Shown piece by piece: positions 19,551-28,323 of a DNA stretch of 64,000 nucleotides (position 1 is its first letter; each line of letters opens with the position of its first letter). This DNA is from JACRCT01 sp049841135. Lineage in GTDB: Bacteria; Myxococcota; Myxococcia; Myxococcales; UBA5297. The notes below the pieces were generated by a model. It was not told the origin of the DNA. It was given only the letters and a program-made list of their open reading frames with translations, and did not search any database. The stretch lies in NCBI GenBank assembly GCA_049841135.1, contig JASGHK010000002.1, positions 992,001 to 1,056,000 of the forward strand. The letters are read 5' to 3'. The position numbers and the translations under genes are program-made.

Positions 19551-20728
19551 ATGCGCGACGTCTACATCGTCGGAATCGGAATCACCTCGTTCACGCGCCT
19601 CGAGTACCCGCTGGTGGAGATCGCCTCCTACGCCGGCACGCAGGCCCTGATGGACGCCGGCCTGGACAAGGTCGACCACCTCTACGTGGCCAACATGGGC
19701 GCCGGCCGCCTGAACCACCAGACCGGCCTCGCCAATGCGGTGCTCAACGACCTGTCGCTGATGCCGGCCGGCGCCGAGCTCATCGAGAACGGCCCGGCGT
19801 CGGGTGCCAGCGCCATCAAGACCGCGCACATGGCCATCGCCTCCGGGATGATGGACTCGGTGCTGGTCGTCGGCGCCGAGCGGATGAGTGAGGTCAACCA
19901 GCTGGACGCCACCGACTTCGTGGCCACGCTGGCGCACCCGCTCGCCGAGCAGATCTACGGCGTGACCCTGCCCTCGCTCGCGGGCATGTTCACGCGCCTG
20001 TACATGGAGAAGTACGGGCTGACCCGCCGCCACCTAGCGATGGTGTCCATCAAGAACCACGAGAACGGGATGCACAACCCGTTCGCGCACGTGCACACGC
20101 GCATCACGATGGACGGCATCCTGGACGGCAAGGACGCGCCGACCAACAACCCGCCGATCGCCGACCCGCTGCACTTCTTCGACGTCTGCCCGGTCTCGGA
20201 CGGCGCCGCGGCGGTGGTGCTGTGCTCGGCGGAGGTCGCCAAGAAGCTCAACAAGCCGATGATCAGAGATCGCCGGCGTGGGCCAGGGCACCGACACCCT
20301 GGCGGTCCACGACCGCGAGAACCCGACCGACCTCCTCGCCGTCCGCATGGCGGCGCAGAAGGCGTTCGACATGGCGAAGATGAAGCCGGCCGAGGTCAAC
20401 GTGGCCGAGCTGCACGACGCCTTCACCATCCTGGAGATCGTCGAGAGCGAGGAGTGCGGCTTCTTCAAGAAGGGCGAGGGCCACAAGGCGCTGGAGCGCG
20501 GCGTGACCAAGATCGGGGGCGAGCTGCCCATCAATCCCTCCGGCGGCCTGAAGTCGAAGGGCCACCCGGTGGGCGCCACCGGCGTCGCGCACGTCCACGG
20601 AGATCGTCACGCAGCTGCGCGGCGACGCGAAGGGGCGTCAGGTCAAGGGCGCGAAGACGGGCTTCACCTGCAACTTCGGCGGCTTCGGCAACAACGTCGT
20701 CTGCATGGTCTTCAAGAGGGAGGCCTAG
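19551..20728 (+). CDS. Thiolase-superfamily protein (two apparent +1 indels), catalytic Cys replaced
   Basis: The frame is broken twice by one extra base: ATCAGAGATCG (20262-20272) and CACGGAGATCG (20596-20606). Dropping one base at each gives a 391-residue protein with the SCP2/acetyl-CoA acetyltransferase layout. Visible motifs are HDAF (in AELHDAFTILE), GHPVGATG and a C-terminal CNFGGFGNNV. Where thiolases keep the nucleophilic cysteine (ACASG) this protein has NGPASG, so Pro82 occupies the Cys position. A Claisen reaction through a covalent acyl enzyme is therefore unlikely. A retro-aldolase or scaffold role, as in DUF35-partnered Ltp2-type enzymes, is more plausible. The DUF35 gene follows after two bases. 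Confidence 0.8.
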
Positions 20729-20730
20729 CC

Positions 20731-21090
20731 ATGATCCGAAACATCCTGGGCCACAAGTGCCGCAAGTGCGGGACCGTGCACTACCCCATCCGCACCCGCT
20801 GCAAGAAGTGCGGCCACACCGAGTGGGAGAAGGGCAACATCGTCTACGACTTCGTGCCGCTGGCGAAGAACGGGACGCTGCTCACCTACACCCACGCCTA
20901 CGCGCTGCCTCCGCAGTTCGAGCTGACGCACCTGACGCTGGGCATCGTCCAGCTCGACGACGGCATGCGCATTACCGGCCAGCTCAAAATCGCCGACCCG
21001 AAGGTGGGGATGCGCGTGAAGGGCGAGGTCGAGGTCGTGCGCAAGGACGACTACAAGAAGGACTACGGCATCGTCTTCTACTCCGAGTGA
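20731..21090 (+). CDS. DUF35 (zinc ribbon plus OB-fold) acyl-CoA-binding protein
   Basis: The 119-residue product has an N-terminal rubredoxin-like zinc ribbon (C10, C13, C24, C27 in HKCRKCG and RCKKCG) and a C-terminal OB-fold (about 40-119). DUF35 proteins bind acyl-CoA and form complexes with thiolase-fold partners. Examples are archaeal acetoacetyl-CoA thiolase/HMG-CoA synthase and the ChsH2/Ltp2 side-chain aldolase of steroid degradation. The gene starts two bases after the thiolase stop, which strongly suggests such a complex. A GC-rich hairpin follows about 30 bases downstream. Confidence 0.85.
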   Translation: MIRNILGHKCRKCGTVHYPIRTRCKKCGHTEWEKGNIVYDFVPLAKNGTLLTYTHAYALPPQFELTHLTLGIVQLDDGMRITGQLKIADPKVGMRVKGEVEVVRKDDYKKDYGIVFYSE

Positions 21091-21658
21091 GTCGCTGACG
21101 GTGCCTGAGCGGTGACCGAGGCCGCTGCTCCTGCGAAGGAGCGGCGGCCTTGGTGTTTCGTGGGCCTACGTCCTGCGCAGCAAACTCTGCTGCACGGGCC
21201 TTCGCCCCTTCTTCGACTCTGCCTGCCGCACACCGGCACTCGAACCCTTGGGCAACCTCCGAGAGCGAAGCTGCTTTCTTGGCCCGCGTGCTCGCTGCGC
21301 CGCAGGAATTTCGGCCTGCAAGGGTTGAGTCTGACGGCAATCGTTCTTCCACCACCGGGCGATCAAAGCCACCAAGAGAATAATCCACAACCAATTCAAT
21401 AACGCCACGCGGCTGCGGGCCACAACCCTTGAATTCTATCCTCCGAAGCGCGTCTTCACCGAAGCGCTGCAGCGCCTCTCCGATGAGTGCATGCACAAAG
21501 GACTGAGTGACGACCTTGACTCCGTTGAAGTCGATTACCACGCTCCTTCTTGCCTCTAGAACCGGAAGCAATTCTCTCTTGCGCAAGTCTCGCGCCAAGT
21601 CCTTGTCTTCAAGAAAACCTCCTTGGCCCACCGGCATTCTTATTTGCTTTTTAGTCAA
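20984..21658 (-). CDS. STAS-like (DUF4325-type) protein; C-terminal part doubtful
   Basis: The start is TTG at 21658, overlapping the stop of the ATPase gene as TTGA, a sign of translational coupling. Residues about 15-100 fit the STAS-like DUF4325 family, with RRSVVIDFNGVKVVTQSFVH, then GEALQRFGEDALRRIEFK and GVIELVVDYSLG. After that the frame continues for 125 residues of low-quality, Arg/Ala/Pro-rich sequence, partly antisense to the DUF35 gene. That part is probably read-through past a lost stop at the edge of the inserted segment. The functional protein is likely about 105 residues (to about 21340). Such proteins pair with GHKL ATPases, which suggests a partner-switching signalling pair. 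Confidence 0.65.
   Translation of the reverse strand: MTKKQIRMPVGQGGFLEDKDLARDLRKRELLPVLEARRSVVIDFNGVKVVTQSFVHALIGEALQRFGEDALRRIEFKGCGPQPRGVIELVVDYSLGGFDRPVVEERLPSDSTLAGRNSCGAASTRAKKAASLSEVAQGFECRCAAGRVEEGAKARAAEFAAQDVGPRNTKAAAPSQEQRPRSPLRHRQRLTRSRRRCRSPSCSRPCARPRPRPSRASPPSGRRF
21121..21148 (+). terminator. GC-rich hairpin downstream of the DUF35 gene
   Basis: GCCGCTGCTCC (21121-21131) and GGAGCGGCGGC (21138-21148) pair at 10 of 11 positions with a 6-base loop, followed by CTTGGTGTTT. It starts 31 bases after the stop, a sensible place for a terminator, although the T-run is weak. Confidence 0.5.
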
Positions 21659-22638
21659 ATGAACCTCGGTCGGCTTCTACAAGTCAATCGTGGAGGAATC
21701 TTCTTTCGAATCCACCTAAAGTACTGCTGAAAATCTACAATCTTCTCCACGCATACCTCTACCGCTACAACCGTGCCCTCCCAGGGATTCTTCAGTCCCC
21801 ATAAATCGTGCCGATCCATGAATGGATCCGCAGATAGCTCGGCTGCCTCCTCATCGTTCGCCCTTCTCAGGCGATACCCAGCAGCGCCCGACATTGCGAA
21901 GAAGTAACCACCCGTACCCTTTGCTATGCAGCGCGTAATGAAGAGCCCCGCTCCTGCATTATCCGGCGCTCCTCCATACCCAGCCGATCTCGCTCCGGTT
22001 ATCCCAGGCTGCATGGCGAGCCGCATCGCCTTGATGTCGTCGTCGGCGACCTCCGGGTAGTTGCCAACAAGATGACTTCGAATCCCTTGTCCACAGTCCG
22101 CGACCGCTATCGAGACCCTTTTCGGGTATTTAGGACTGTCGTTTTGATAATTGTGCGCGCACACAAAAGCCCCTTCAGGCGCCCCAGCATGCTCCAGGAC
22201 GTTCCGTATTAGCTCGCTAATGCAATACTGCACAGCCCCCAGAGCGTCCCTATCCCTAAGGTGCAGCAGCGCAGAAATATCTCCGATGACCTTCTGAGCA
22301 TCAGAACCATTCTTCACATTTGTAATCGGCAAGAACCGGCCCGCCTCTTCGTGTTCAAGAAATGGCGCCGGGATCCTTATGCCTAGGACATCAAAGAGCT
22401 TCATTCTCCAAGCATACGATGCCTTCGGGCCGTAGTTTTCTACCGATAGGCCCATTTTGTGTCGCGTGCACCATGCCCCCCAGGCGGCAGCCATGGCCAG
22501 CGACAACGGCTCGAGATACATCCACCTTGGTTCTAGGACTAACCGAGCTGACTTACTCGAGACAAAGAACCTGTTTCGCTCCGTAAAGGACCGAACGGTG
22601 TGCAAGGTCGCTTGAGTCGGCAGAACGAAGGTTGGCAT
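21655..22638 (-). CDS. GHKL-fold ATP-binding protein paired with a STAS-like protein
   Basis: The 327-residue protein has all the GHKL nucleotide-binding boxes: N box SELIRNVLEHAG (141-152), G1 box ADCGQGI (180-186) and a glycine-rich G2 region AGAGLFIT (228-235). There is no histidine-kinase dimerisation domain, so it resembles anti-sigma-factor kinases or MutL/Hsp90-like ATPases rather than a sensor kinase. The N-terminal 120 residues match nothing I know. The start has a strong GGAGG box five bases upstream. Codon use is visibly AT-richer than the neighbours, which points to horizontal acquisition. It is translationally coupled to the STAS-like gene. Confidence 0.8.
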   Translation of the reverse strand: MPTFVLPTQATLHTVRSFTERNRFFVSSKSARLVLEPRWMYLEPLSLAMAAAWGAWCTRHKMGLSVENYGPKASYAWRMKLFDVLGIRIPAPFLEHEEAGRFLPITNVKNGSDAQKVIGDISALLHLRDRDALGAVQYCISELIRNVLEHAGAPEGAFVCAHNYQNDSPKYPKRVSIAVADCGQGIRSHLVGNYPEVADDDIKAMRLAMQPGITGARSAGYGGAPDNAGAGLFITRCIAKGTGGYFFAMSGAAGYRLRRANDEEAAELSADPFMDRHDLWGLKNPWEGTVVAVEVCVEKIVDFQQYFRWIRKKIPPRLTCRSRPRFI

Positions 22639-22795
22639 TTTGCCTCCGTTTTGATTCTTTCATTTGGGCAAGGCCAACACAACCCCACGGGCCTGTATTG
22701 ATCGCACTCACAAAGCTTCATCTAGAACGAGCGTCCCCTCATTCGATAGCGCCGGCAACGAAGACCTACATGCGCAGCGCGAGTGGATCCTTGGC

Positions 22796-23491
22796 CTACG
22801 AGATGCTCAGCTTGACCGAGTTGAGCGGGTAGCTGGCGTGCAGCACGCGGAGCCTCTCGACCGCCTCGTGCACGTACTTGCGCACGAAGGCGTTGGTCGT
22901 GGGCCCGCCGCTCTCGTAGTCGCTCCAGTCCCAGCGCGTCTCGGCCGAGCGCCCCTCCTCATCCAACTTGCCCCCGAACGTGCGCGCGACCGCCTCGAGC
23001 GTCGCGCGGTCGGGCGTGGCTCCAGCGAAGGAGAAGCGGATGCACACGCGACAGTCGTTGTTGCCGTGGTGGAGCAAGTCCGGGTAGCCGACGACCGGGA
23101 ATGGCTGCGACGCCGCCCACGCCTTCTCGCGCGCCCACGCCGAGCGTCCCGCCGCGCGGCGGGTGAACCAGAGGGCGACGAACGGCACGACCATCGCGCA
23201 CATGAGCACCAGGATGCCGATGCCGCCGCCCTCCTCGTCGCCGGTGGTCTGAAACCAGGACTGCGGCAGCAGCGCGTAGAGCCCGAAGCCCAGCGGCACG
23301 CAGAGCGCGGCGGCCGCGAGGATCCAGCCGAACCGCACATAGAACGAGACGCTGGCGTAGCCGTGCAGATGCCGCTCGTCGCGCGCCGAGTCCTTGTTCC
23401 ACCGGGCCTGGCGCCCCTCGCGCTCGCCGTCCTGCGCCGCCAGCCTCCGCCCCTTCTCCACCAGGCGGTCGAGCTCTTCGTTTCCAGCCAT
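22796..23491 (-). CDS. Membrane protein of unknown function
   Basis: The 231-residue protein starts MAGNEELDRLVEKGRRLAAQ with a charged, Arg-rich N-terminus of about 50 residues. Two membrane helices follow (about 52-75 and 90-112). The C-terminal domain of about 115 residues contains GYPDLLHHGNNDCRVCIRF and TRWDWSDYESGGPT, probably an alpha/beta unit outside the membrane or in the cytoplasm. No family is recognised. The frame stays open far upstream, antisense to the DUF362 gene; the ATG at 23491 is chosen because hydrophilic coding character begins there. Confidence 0.7.
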   Translation of the reverse strand: MAGNEELDRLVEKGRRLAAQDGEREGRQARWNKDSARDERHLHGYASVSFYVRFGWILAAAALCVPLGFGLYALLPQSWFQTTGDEEGGGIGILVLMCAMVVPFVALWFTRRAAGRSAWAREKAWAASQPFPVVGYPDLLHHGNNDCRVCIRFSFAGATPDRATLEAVARTFGGKLDEEGRSAETRWDWSDYESGGPTTNAFVRKYVHEAVERLRVLHASYPLNSVKLSIS

Positions 23492-23564
23492 GGGCCCAGG
23501 CATAACCCGGCCCCACCCCCGCCGTCTCGACCGTCGCGTGCCGTTCCCGGCTATCCTTTGCCCC

Positions 23565-24515
23565 ATGCCCAAGCTCAACCGACGCCAGCTCCTCGGCGCA
23601 GGCGTGGCCACCGCGGCCGTCCTGCGCTCCTCGAACCTCCTCGCCGCCGAAGCCGCGGCCCCTGCGCCGACTCCCGCCCCCGCCGCCGGCGCGGCCCCCG
23701 ACGTCGTGGAGGTCAGCGGCACCGACCGCAAGAAGATGGTCGCCGCGGCGCTCGAGGCCCTGGGCGGCATCGAGGCCTTCGTGAAGAAGGGCCACCGCGT
23801 CGTCCTCAAGCCCAACCTCGCCTTCGCGCAGCCGCCGGACTTCGCCGCCGGCACGCACCCCGACATCCTCTTCGCCGTCACCGAGGCGTGCCTCAAGGCC
23901 GGCGCCAAGGAAGTCCTGGTCGCCGAGAACCCGCTCTCCGACGCGGAGAAGTGCTGGACGCGCACCGGCTGCCGCGAGGCGCTCAAGGGCTTCCCGGAAG
24001 TGAAGCTGCAGATGCAGGAGGAGCACGAGCAGTACCGCGAGGTGAAGATCCCCAAGGGCCTGGTCCTCAAGGACTGCGAGGTGGCCAAGGTCTTCCTCGA
24101 CTACGACGTCTTCATCAGCCTGCCGCAGGCCAAGCACCACAGCTCCGCCAACGTCTCCTTCGGCCTCAAGAGCGCCATGGGCGCCGTCTGGAGCCGCAAG
24201 CCCTTCCACATCTTCATGGATCTGCAGAAGGGCATCGCCGATCTGGGCTTCGCGGTGAGGCCGCACCTGACCATCCTGGACGCGGTGAAGGTGCTGCAGA
24301 CCAACGGCCCCAAGGGCCCCGGCGAGACGACCAGCCCCAACAAGCTCTTCGCCGGCCGCAACGTGGTCGCGGTGGACGCCGCCGCGCTCTCGGTGTGCAA
24401 GTTCGACGGCAAGGTGATGACGCTCGAGGACGCCAAGCACATCAAGTACGCCGCGCAGCACGGCTTGGGCGAGTGCGACGTCGCCAAGCTCAAGATCAAG
24501 AAGGTCGCGGTCTAG
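23565..24515 (+). CDS. DUF362 family exported protein with TAT-like signal
   Basis: The 316-residue product begins with NRRQLLGAGVAT, a twin-arginine-like signal, followed by an Ala/Pro-rich stretch. The body fits DUF362: VVLKPNLAFAQPP, CLKAGAKEVLVAENP, DYDVFISLPQAKHHSSANVS and a C-terminal VAVDAAALSVC. DUF362 proteins often carry Fe-S ferredoxin modules, which this one lacks, and their role is not established. Export by the Tat route suggests a folded, possibly metal-binding periplasmic protein. Confidence 0.8.
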   Translation: MPKLNRRQLLGAGVATAAVLRSSNLLAAEAAAPAPTPAPAAGAAPDVVEVSGTDRKKMVAAALEALGGIEAFVKKGHRVVLKPNLAFAQPPDFAAGTHPDILFAVTEACLKAGAKEVLVAENPLSDAEKCWTRTGCREALKGFPEVKLQMQEEHEQYREVKIPKGLVLKDCEVAKVFLDYDVFISLPQAKHHSSANVSFGLKSAMGAVWSRKPFHIFMDLQKGIADLGFAVRPHLTILDAVKVLQTNGPKGPGETTSPNKLFAGRNVVAVDAAALSVCKFDGKVMTLEDAKHIKYAAQHGLGECDVAKLKIKKVAV

Positions 24516-24540
24516 CCAGGGCACAGCCACGGAGCGTTCG

Positions 24541-25237
24541 ATGAAGCAGAAGCAGCCCGCGAAGACCAAGAAGCCGGCGCCGAAGACCTTCCACGCCACG
24601 GCTCGAATCTGGGAGCCGATCATGCCCATCGAGCGGGGCGAGCGTTACGAGGACCCGCTCAACCAGGCGCTGCGCCGCGCCAAGCTGGGATGGGTCGAGG
24701 GCGGCGGCACCATGCTCTCCGAGGACCGGGAGATTGAGTTCGTCGACGTCGAGATGAACCTGCGCGACCTCGACCGCGCCGTCGAGCGGGCGTGCGAGGT
24801 GCTCACCGAGTGCGGCGCGCCGCGCGGCTCCGAGCTTCTCCTTCGAGCAGGACGGCGATCTCCAGATCGTCCCGTTCGGCGAGGCCGAGGGGATCGCGAT
24901 CTACCTCGACGGCGTCAACCTGCCGAAGGAGGTCTACGCCTCGACCGACATCAACGTGCTCGCCGAGCGCCTGACGAAAGCCATGAAGGGCCAGGGCGAG
25001 ATCCGCGGGTCGTGGGCCGGGGCCGAAGAGACCTCCCTCTACCTCTACGGCACCAACGCCGACCGGCTCTTCAAGTCCATCGAGAAGGTCCTGCGCGCCT
25101 ACCCGCTCTGCCAGAACGCCCGCGTCATCGTGCGCAATGGCCGGCCGTCCCTGAAGCCCAAGACCGTGCGCATCAAGCAGGCCAAGGCGAAGGCGGCGCC
25201 CAAGAAGAAGAAGCCGGTCAAGCGCCGGCGCTCTTGA
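24541..25237 (+). CDS. Hypothetical protein (apparent +1 indel)
   Basis: The frame breaks at GAGCTTCTCC (24832-24841). Reading GAGCTCTCC instead joins ...GAPRGSELS to FEQDGDLQIVPFGEAEGIA and gives a 231-residue protein. The N-terminal 20 residues and the C-terminal 30 are Lys/Pro-rich; the middle is acidic and alpha/beta-like with a duplicated look. I recognise no family. It starts 25 bases after the DUF362 gene and its 3' end overlaps the convergent DUF188 gene by 20 bases. Confidence 0.65.
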
Positions 25238-25680
25238 GGAGCCTGGAGAAGCTCGCGGTCGAAGGTGGCGGCGAACTGCTGGGCGTCGCGCGGCGAGAAG
25301 CCCTTGGGCCCACCCGTCTCCACGCCGCCCTCGCGCAGCTCGTGCATGAAGTTCCGCATCGCCAGAACCTCGCCGATGCTCTCCGGGTCGTAGACGCCGC
25401 CCCGCGGGTCGAGGGTCACCACCTTCTTGTCCACCAGCGCCGCCGCGAGCGGGATGTCCGCGGTGATCGCCAGATCGCCCGGCTGCGCGTTGCCCGCGAT
25501 GTGGCTGTCGGCGACGTCCAGCCCCTGCCCGACGCGCACCGACGACAGGTGGGGCGAGACCGGCAGCGAGATGGGCTTGTTGGCCACGAAGACCGTCGAG
25601 ACCTTCAGGCGGTTCGCGGCCCGGAGGATGGTCTCCTTGATGGCCTTGGGGCAGGCGTCGGCGTCGACCCAGATCTTCAC
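25218..25680 (-). CDS. YaiI/YqxD (DUF188) family protein (apparent +1 indel near 3' end)
   Basis: The product starts at GTG (25680) with KIWVDADACPKAIKE, the family hallmark. VADSHIAGNAQPGDLAITADI, DPRGGVYDP and GGPKGFSPRD follow. As written the frame overruns by about 40 residues. Reading GAGCTTCTCC (minus strand, 25254-25245) as GAGCTCTCC gives the ending RELSRLLKSAGA and a stop at 25218. The total is 153 residues, nearly the length of E. coli YaiI. The family resembles PIN/NYN-type nucleases, but its function is unproven. Its GTG overlaps the stop of the upstream gene as GTGA. Confidence 0.9.
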
Positions 25681-26246
25681 TCCTTCTTCTCCTCGGCCTT
25701 GCCCGCGAGCGGGGCCAGCGGGTCGACCGCGGCACTTCCGTCTTCCTTCTTGGCCGCCTTGGCCTGGGCCTTCCCAGGCGCAGCTGCGGCCGCCTCGTAC
25801 TTGATCTGCGTCAGCAGCATCGCGAAGGCGTCCTCGTGCTTGGCGGAGGCGCCCACGTCGACCCAGTCGATGAGGAAGTAGCTCTTGCCGTTGCACCCGG
25901 AGAGCTGGCGGACCTTCTGGCGTCGCTTGTCGACGCTGGTGTGCAGCGCGGCCGGCTGCCCGTCGATGGTCGTCGACGTGAAGGCCGCCTTGGTCTCGCC
26001 GGCAGCGGCCGCGAGCTTCTCGACGATCTGGTTCATGCAGTCGGCCGCCTCGCCCCGCTTCTCCTTCTCGAAGAGGTCCACGCGCAGCGAGGCGGTGCCC
26101 TTCGACGGAGGTGAGAAGACCCAGGTCGTGCCTTCCTTCGACACGGTCCAGCCCTCCGGCGCGGTAACCGCCAGGCCGTGCTCCCGGACGACGACCGGAG
26201 CGGGCGGAGCTGCCGTCAGGGCCGCGGCGAGGATCATCGAGAGCAT
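25677..26246 (-). CDS. Secreted protein of unknown function
   Basis: The 189-residue product starts at the ATG at 26246, behind AAGAAGG, with a signal peptide (MLSMILAAALTAAPP). An alpha/beta body of about 130 residues, with VVVREHGLAVTAPEGWTV and WVFSPPSKGTASLRVDLF, resembles small lipoprotein/PsbP-like folds. Two cysteines (CMNQI and SGCNGKS) could form a disulfide. The C-terminus is Ala/Lys-rich. No family is assigned with confidence. The stop overlaps the DUF188 start, so the two are cotranscribed; the gene is divergent from the ABC transporter genes. Confidence 0.7.
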   Translation of the reverse strand: MLSMILAAALTAAPPAPVVVREHGLAVTAPEGWTVSKEGTTWVFSPPSKGTASLRVDLFEKEKRGEAADCMNQIVEKLAAAAGETKAAFTSTTIDGQPAALHTSVDKRRQKVRQLSGCNGKSYFLIDWVDVGASAKHEDAFAMLLTQIKYEAAAAAPGKAQAKAAKKEDGSAAVDPLAPLAGKAEEKKE

Positions 26247-26323
26247 GGACACCTTCTTCGGGCTCGACCGCGTGCGCTGCGTCAGTGGAGAATCTGCGTG
26301 CTTCCGCAGCATCGGCCCACCCC

Positions 26324-27070
26324 ATGACCACCGCAAGCGCCGCGCGCATCGAGCTCCAGGGACTGACCAAGGACTTCGGCGCCCTGCGCGCCGTCGACGA
26401 CCTCTCCCTGTCGGTCGCTGCGGGTGAGGTCGTGGGGCTGCTCGGTCCCAACGGCGCCGGCAAGACCACCGCGCTGCGGATGCTCGCCGGCCTCATCACG
26501 CCCACCACCGGCCGGGCGCTCGTCGACGGCACCGACGTCGCCGAGGACGCGCTCGAGGCCCGCCGCAAGCTCGGCTTCCTGACGACCAGCACCGGCCTCT
26601 ACGACCGCCTGACGCCGCGCGAGCTGCTCACCACCTTCGGCCAGCTCCATGCGATGCCCCCGGCCGCGCTCGCGAGCCGCATCGAGGCGCTCATCGCCCA
26701 GCTGGAGATGCGCGACTTCGTCGACAAGCGCTGCGCCGCCCTCTCCGCCGGCCAGCGCCAGCGCGCATCCATCGCCCGGGCCATCGTCCACGACCCGGTG
26801 GTCTACGTCCTGGACGAGCCGACCGCCGCGCTCGACCCCATCGCCGCGCGCGCCATCCTCGACCTCGTCCGCAGCGCCAAGGCCCAGGGCCGCGCCGTGC
26901 TCTTCTCCACGCACCGGATGGAGGAGGCCGAGTACCTCTGCGACCGGCTGCTCTTCCTCCGGGCCGGCAAGGCCGTGGCGCAGGGCACCGCGCGCGAACT
27001 GCTCGAGAAGAGCGGCCAGGCTTCGCTCACCGGCGCCTTCCTCCACTACGCCGCGGAGGCGCCGCGATGA
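26324..27070 (+). CDS. ABC transporter ATP-binding protein, NatA-like
   Basis: The 248-residue protein has Walker A GPNGAGKT (about 44-51), the signature LSAGQRQRASIARAI, Walker B VYVLDEP and the switch histidine in STHRMEE. It resembles ATPases of NatAB sodium or organic-solvent exporters. The ATG at 26324 is chosen over an upstream in-frame ATG because homology begins with IELQGLTKDFG. It overlaps the permease start as ATGA, so the two form one transporter. Confidence 0.9.
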   Translation: MTTASAARIELQGLTKDFGALRAVDDLSLSVAAGEVVGLLGPNGAGKTTALRMLAGLITPTTGRALVDGTDVAEDALEARRKLGFLTTSTGLYDRLTPRELLTTFGQLHAMPPAALASRIEALIAQLEMRDFVDKRCAALSAGQRQRASIARAIVHDPVVYVLDEPTAALDPIAARAILDLVRSAKAQGRAVLFSTHRMEEAEYLCDRLLFLRAGKAVAQGTARELLEKSGQASLTGAFLHYAAEAPR

Positions 27071-28323
27071 GCGCCGTCGGAATCCTCTTCAAGAAGGAGA
27101 TCACCGACGCGCTGCGCGACCGGCGCACGCTCTTGATGATGCTGCTGCTCCCGGTGCTGCTCTACCCGGGCTCGCTGGCGCTGATCGGCGCGGTGACCGC
27201 CTCGGGGCAGGCGCGGCTGGCCCGCTCGCAGCTCTCCATCGCCGTGACCTCCGAGGACGCGGCGCGCCTGCTCACTCCGGCTCCGGACAAGACGACGCTG
27301 GTGCGCCTGGACCGCGCCGCGGCGGAGACCGCGCTGCACGAGCGCACGGTAGCGGCAGTACTCGATGTCGCGCCCGGCTCGCTCGACCGGCTCGCGGCCA
27401 AGGATCAGGTCTACGCGACCATCCTCTACACCCGGAAGTACGACCGCTCGATTCAGGCCCGGGAGCGGCTCAAGACGGTCCTCGAGGCCGCTAGCGTGCG
27501 CGCGCTGGAGTCGCGGCTGGAGCAGGCCTCGCTGCCGCCCAAGTTCGCCGAGCCCCTCGACGTGCAGGAGGAGGACGTCGACTTCCAGAGGAACCTCGGC
27601 CCGCTCATCGCCTCCAAGCTGCTGCCGATGATCCTGGTGATGATGCTCTTCATGGGCGCGCTCTACCCCGCCCTGGACGTCACCGCCGGCGAGAAGGAGC
27701 GCGGCACGCTCGAGACGCTGCTCGTCGCGCCGGTCCGGCCCATGGACGTCATGGCGGCCAAGTACCTGACCGTGGCGACCATCGCCTCGATCACCACGGT
27801 GATGAACCTCGTCGCCATGGGCATCACCTTCCACCTCGGGCTCGACCTGACCGGCGGCGAGACGGCGCCCGTGCGGCTGACGCTCTCCGGGTCGCAGATC
27901 GCCATCCTGCTCGCCTGCCTCATCCCCGCGGCCTTCATGGTCAGCGGCCTGAGCCTGGCGGTGGCTTCGCTGGCGCGCAGCTACAAGGAAGGCCAGAGCC
28001 TGATGACGCCGCTCGTGAGCCTCGCGCTCGTCCCGGCCATCCTCTCCATGACTCCGGGCGTGGAGTTCGACGTCGCGACCGCGCTGCTTCCGCTGCTCAA
28101 CGTGGCGCTGCTGGTCAAGGCGACGATGCTGGGGACCGCGACCGCGCTGCCGGTCGCCATCACCATCGGCTCGGTGGTGGCGTGCTCGGCGGTGGCCGTC
28201 GCGCTGGCGGCCAATGCGTTCCAGAGCGAGGCCCTACGGTTCGGCGGGGCGGAGAGCTGGCGCGACCTGTTCCGGTTCCGCACCATGGCCTCCGCCCGCC
28301 GCAGGTCTCCGGAGAAGCGATGA
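27067..28323 (+). CDS. ABC transporter permease, NatB-like
   Basis: The 418-residue membrane protein follows the type seen in NatB. An N-terminal membrane segment (about 20-42) precedes a large extracytoplasmic domain of about 140 residues. The rest is a C-terminal bundle of five or six helices, including the conserved GEKERGTLETLLVAPV turn. The start overlaps the ATPase stop (ATGA). With that ATPase it probably forms an exporter for sodium ions or small hydrophobic compounds; the substrate is not visible from sequence. Confidence 0.88.
   Translation: MSAVGILFKKEITDALRDRRTLLMMLLLPVLLYPGSLALIGAVTASGQARLARSQLSIAVTSEDAARLLTPAPDKTTLVRLDRAAAETALHERTVAAVLDVAPGSLDRLAAKDQVYATILYTRKYDRSIQARERLKTVLEAASVRALESRLEQASLPPKFAEPLDVQEEDVDFQRNLGPLIASKLLPMILVMMLFMGALYPALDVTAGEKERGTLETLLVAPVRPMDVMAAKYLTVATIASITTVMNLVAMGITFHLGLDLTGGETAPVRLTLSGSQIAILLACLIPAAFMVSGLSLAVASLARSYKEGQSLMTPLVSLALVPAILSMTPGVEFDVATALLPLLNVALLVKATMLGTATALPVAITIGSVVACSAVAVALAANAFQSEALRFGGAESWRDLFRFRTMASARRRSPEKR

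Noticed and set aside
19551..20728. Reading the thiolase as a true pseudogene
   Set aside because: All motifs are kept in the three consecutive frames and both breaks lie at GAGATCG, the same context as other breaks; sequence error is more likely.
21220..21270. tRNA-like GGGTTCGAGTGCC on the minus strand
   Set aside because: The five-base T-stem does not pair and no acceptor or anticodon arm can be drawn.
22539..22721. Cys-containing 60-residue frame (MKLCECDQYRPVGLCWPCP) upstream of the GHKL ATPase
   Set aside because: It overlaps the ATPase start in another frame, lacks a ribosome binding site and has incomplete Cys pairs; probably chance in AT-richer DNA.
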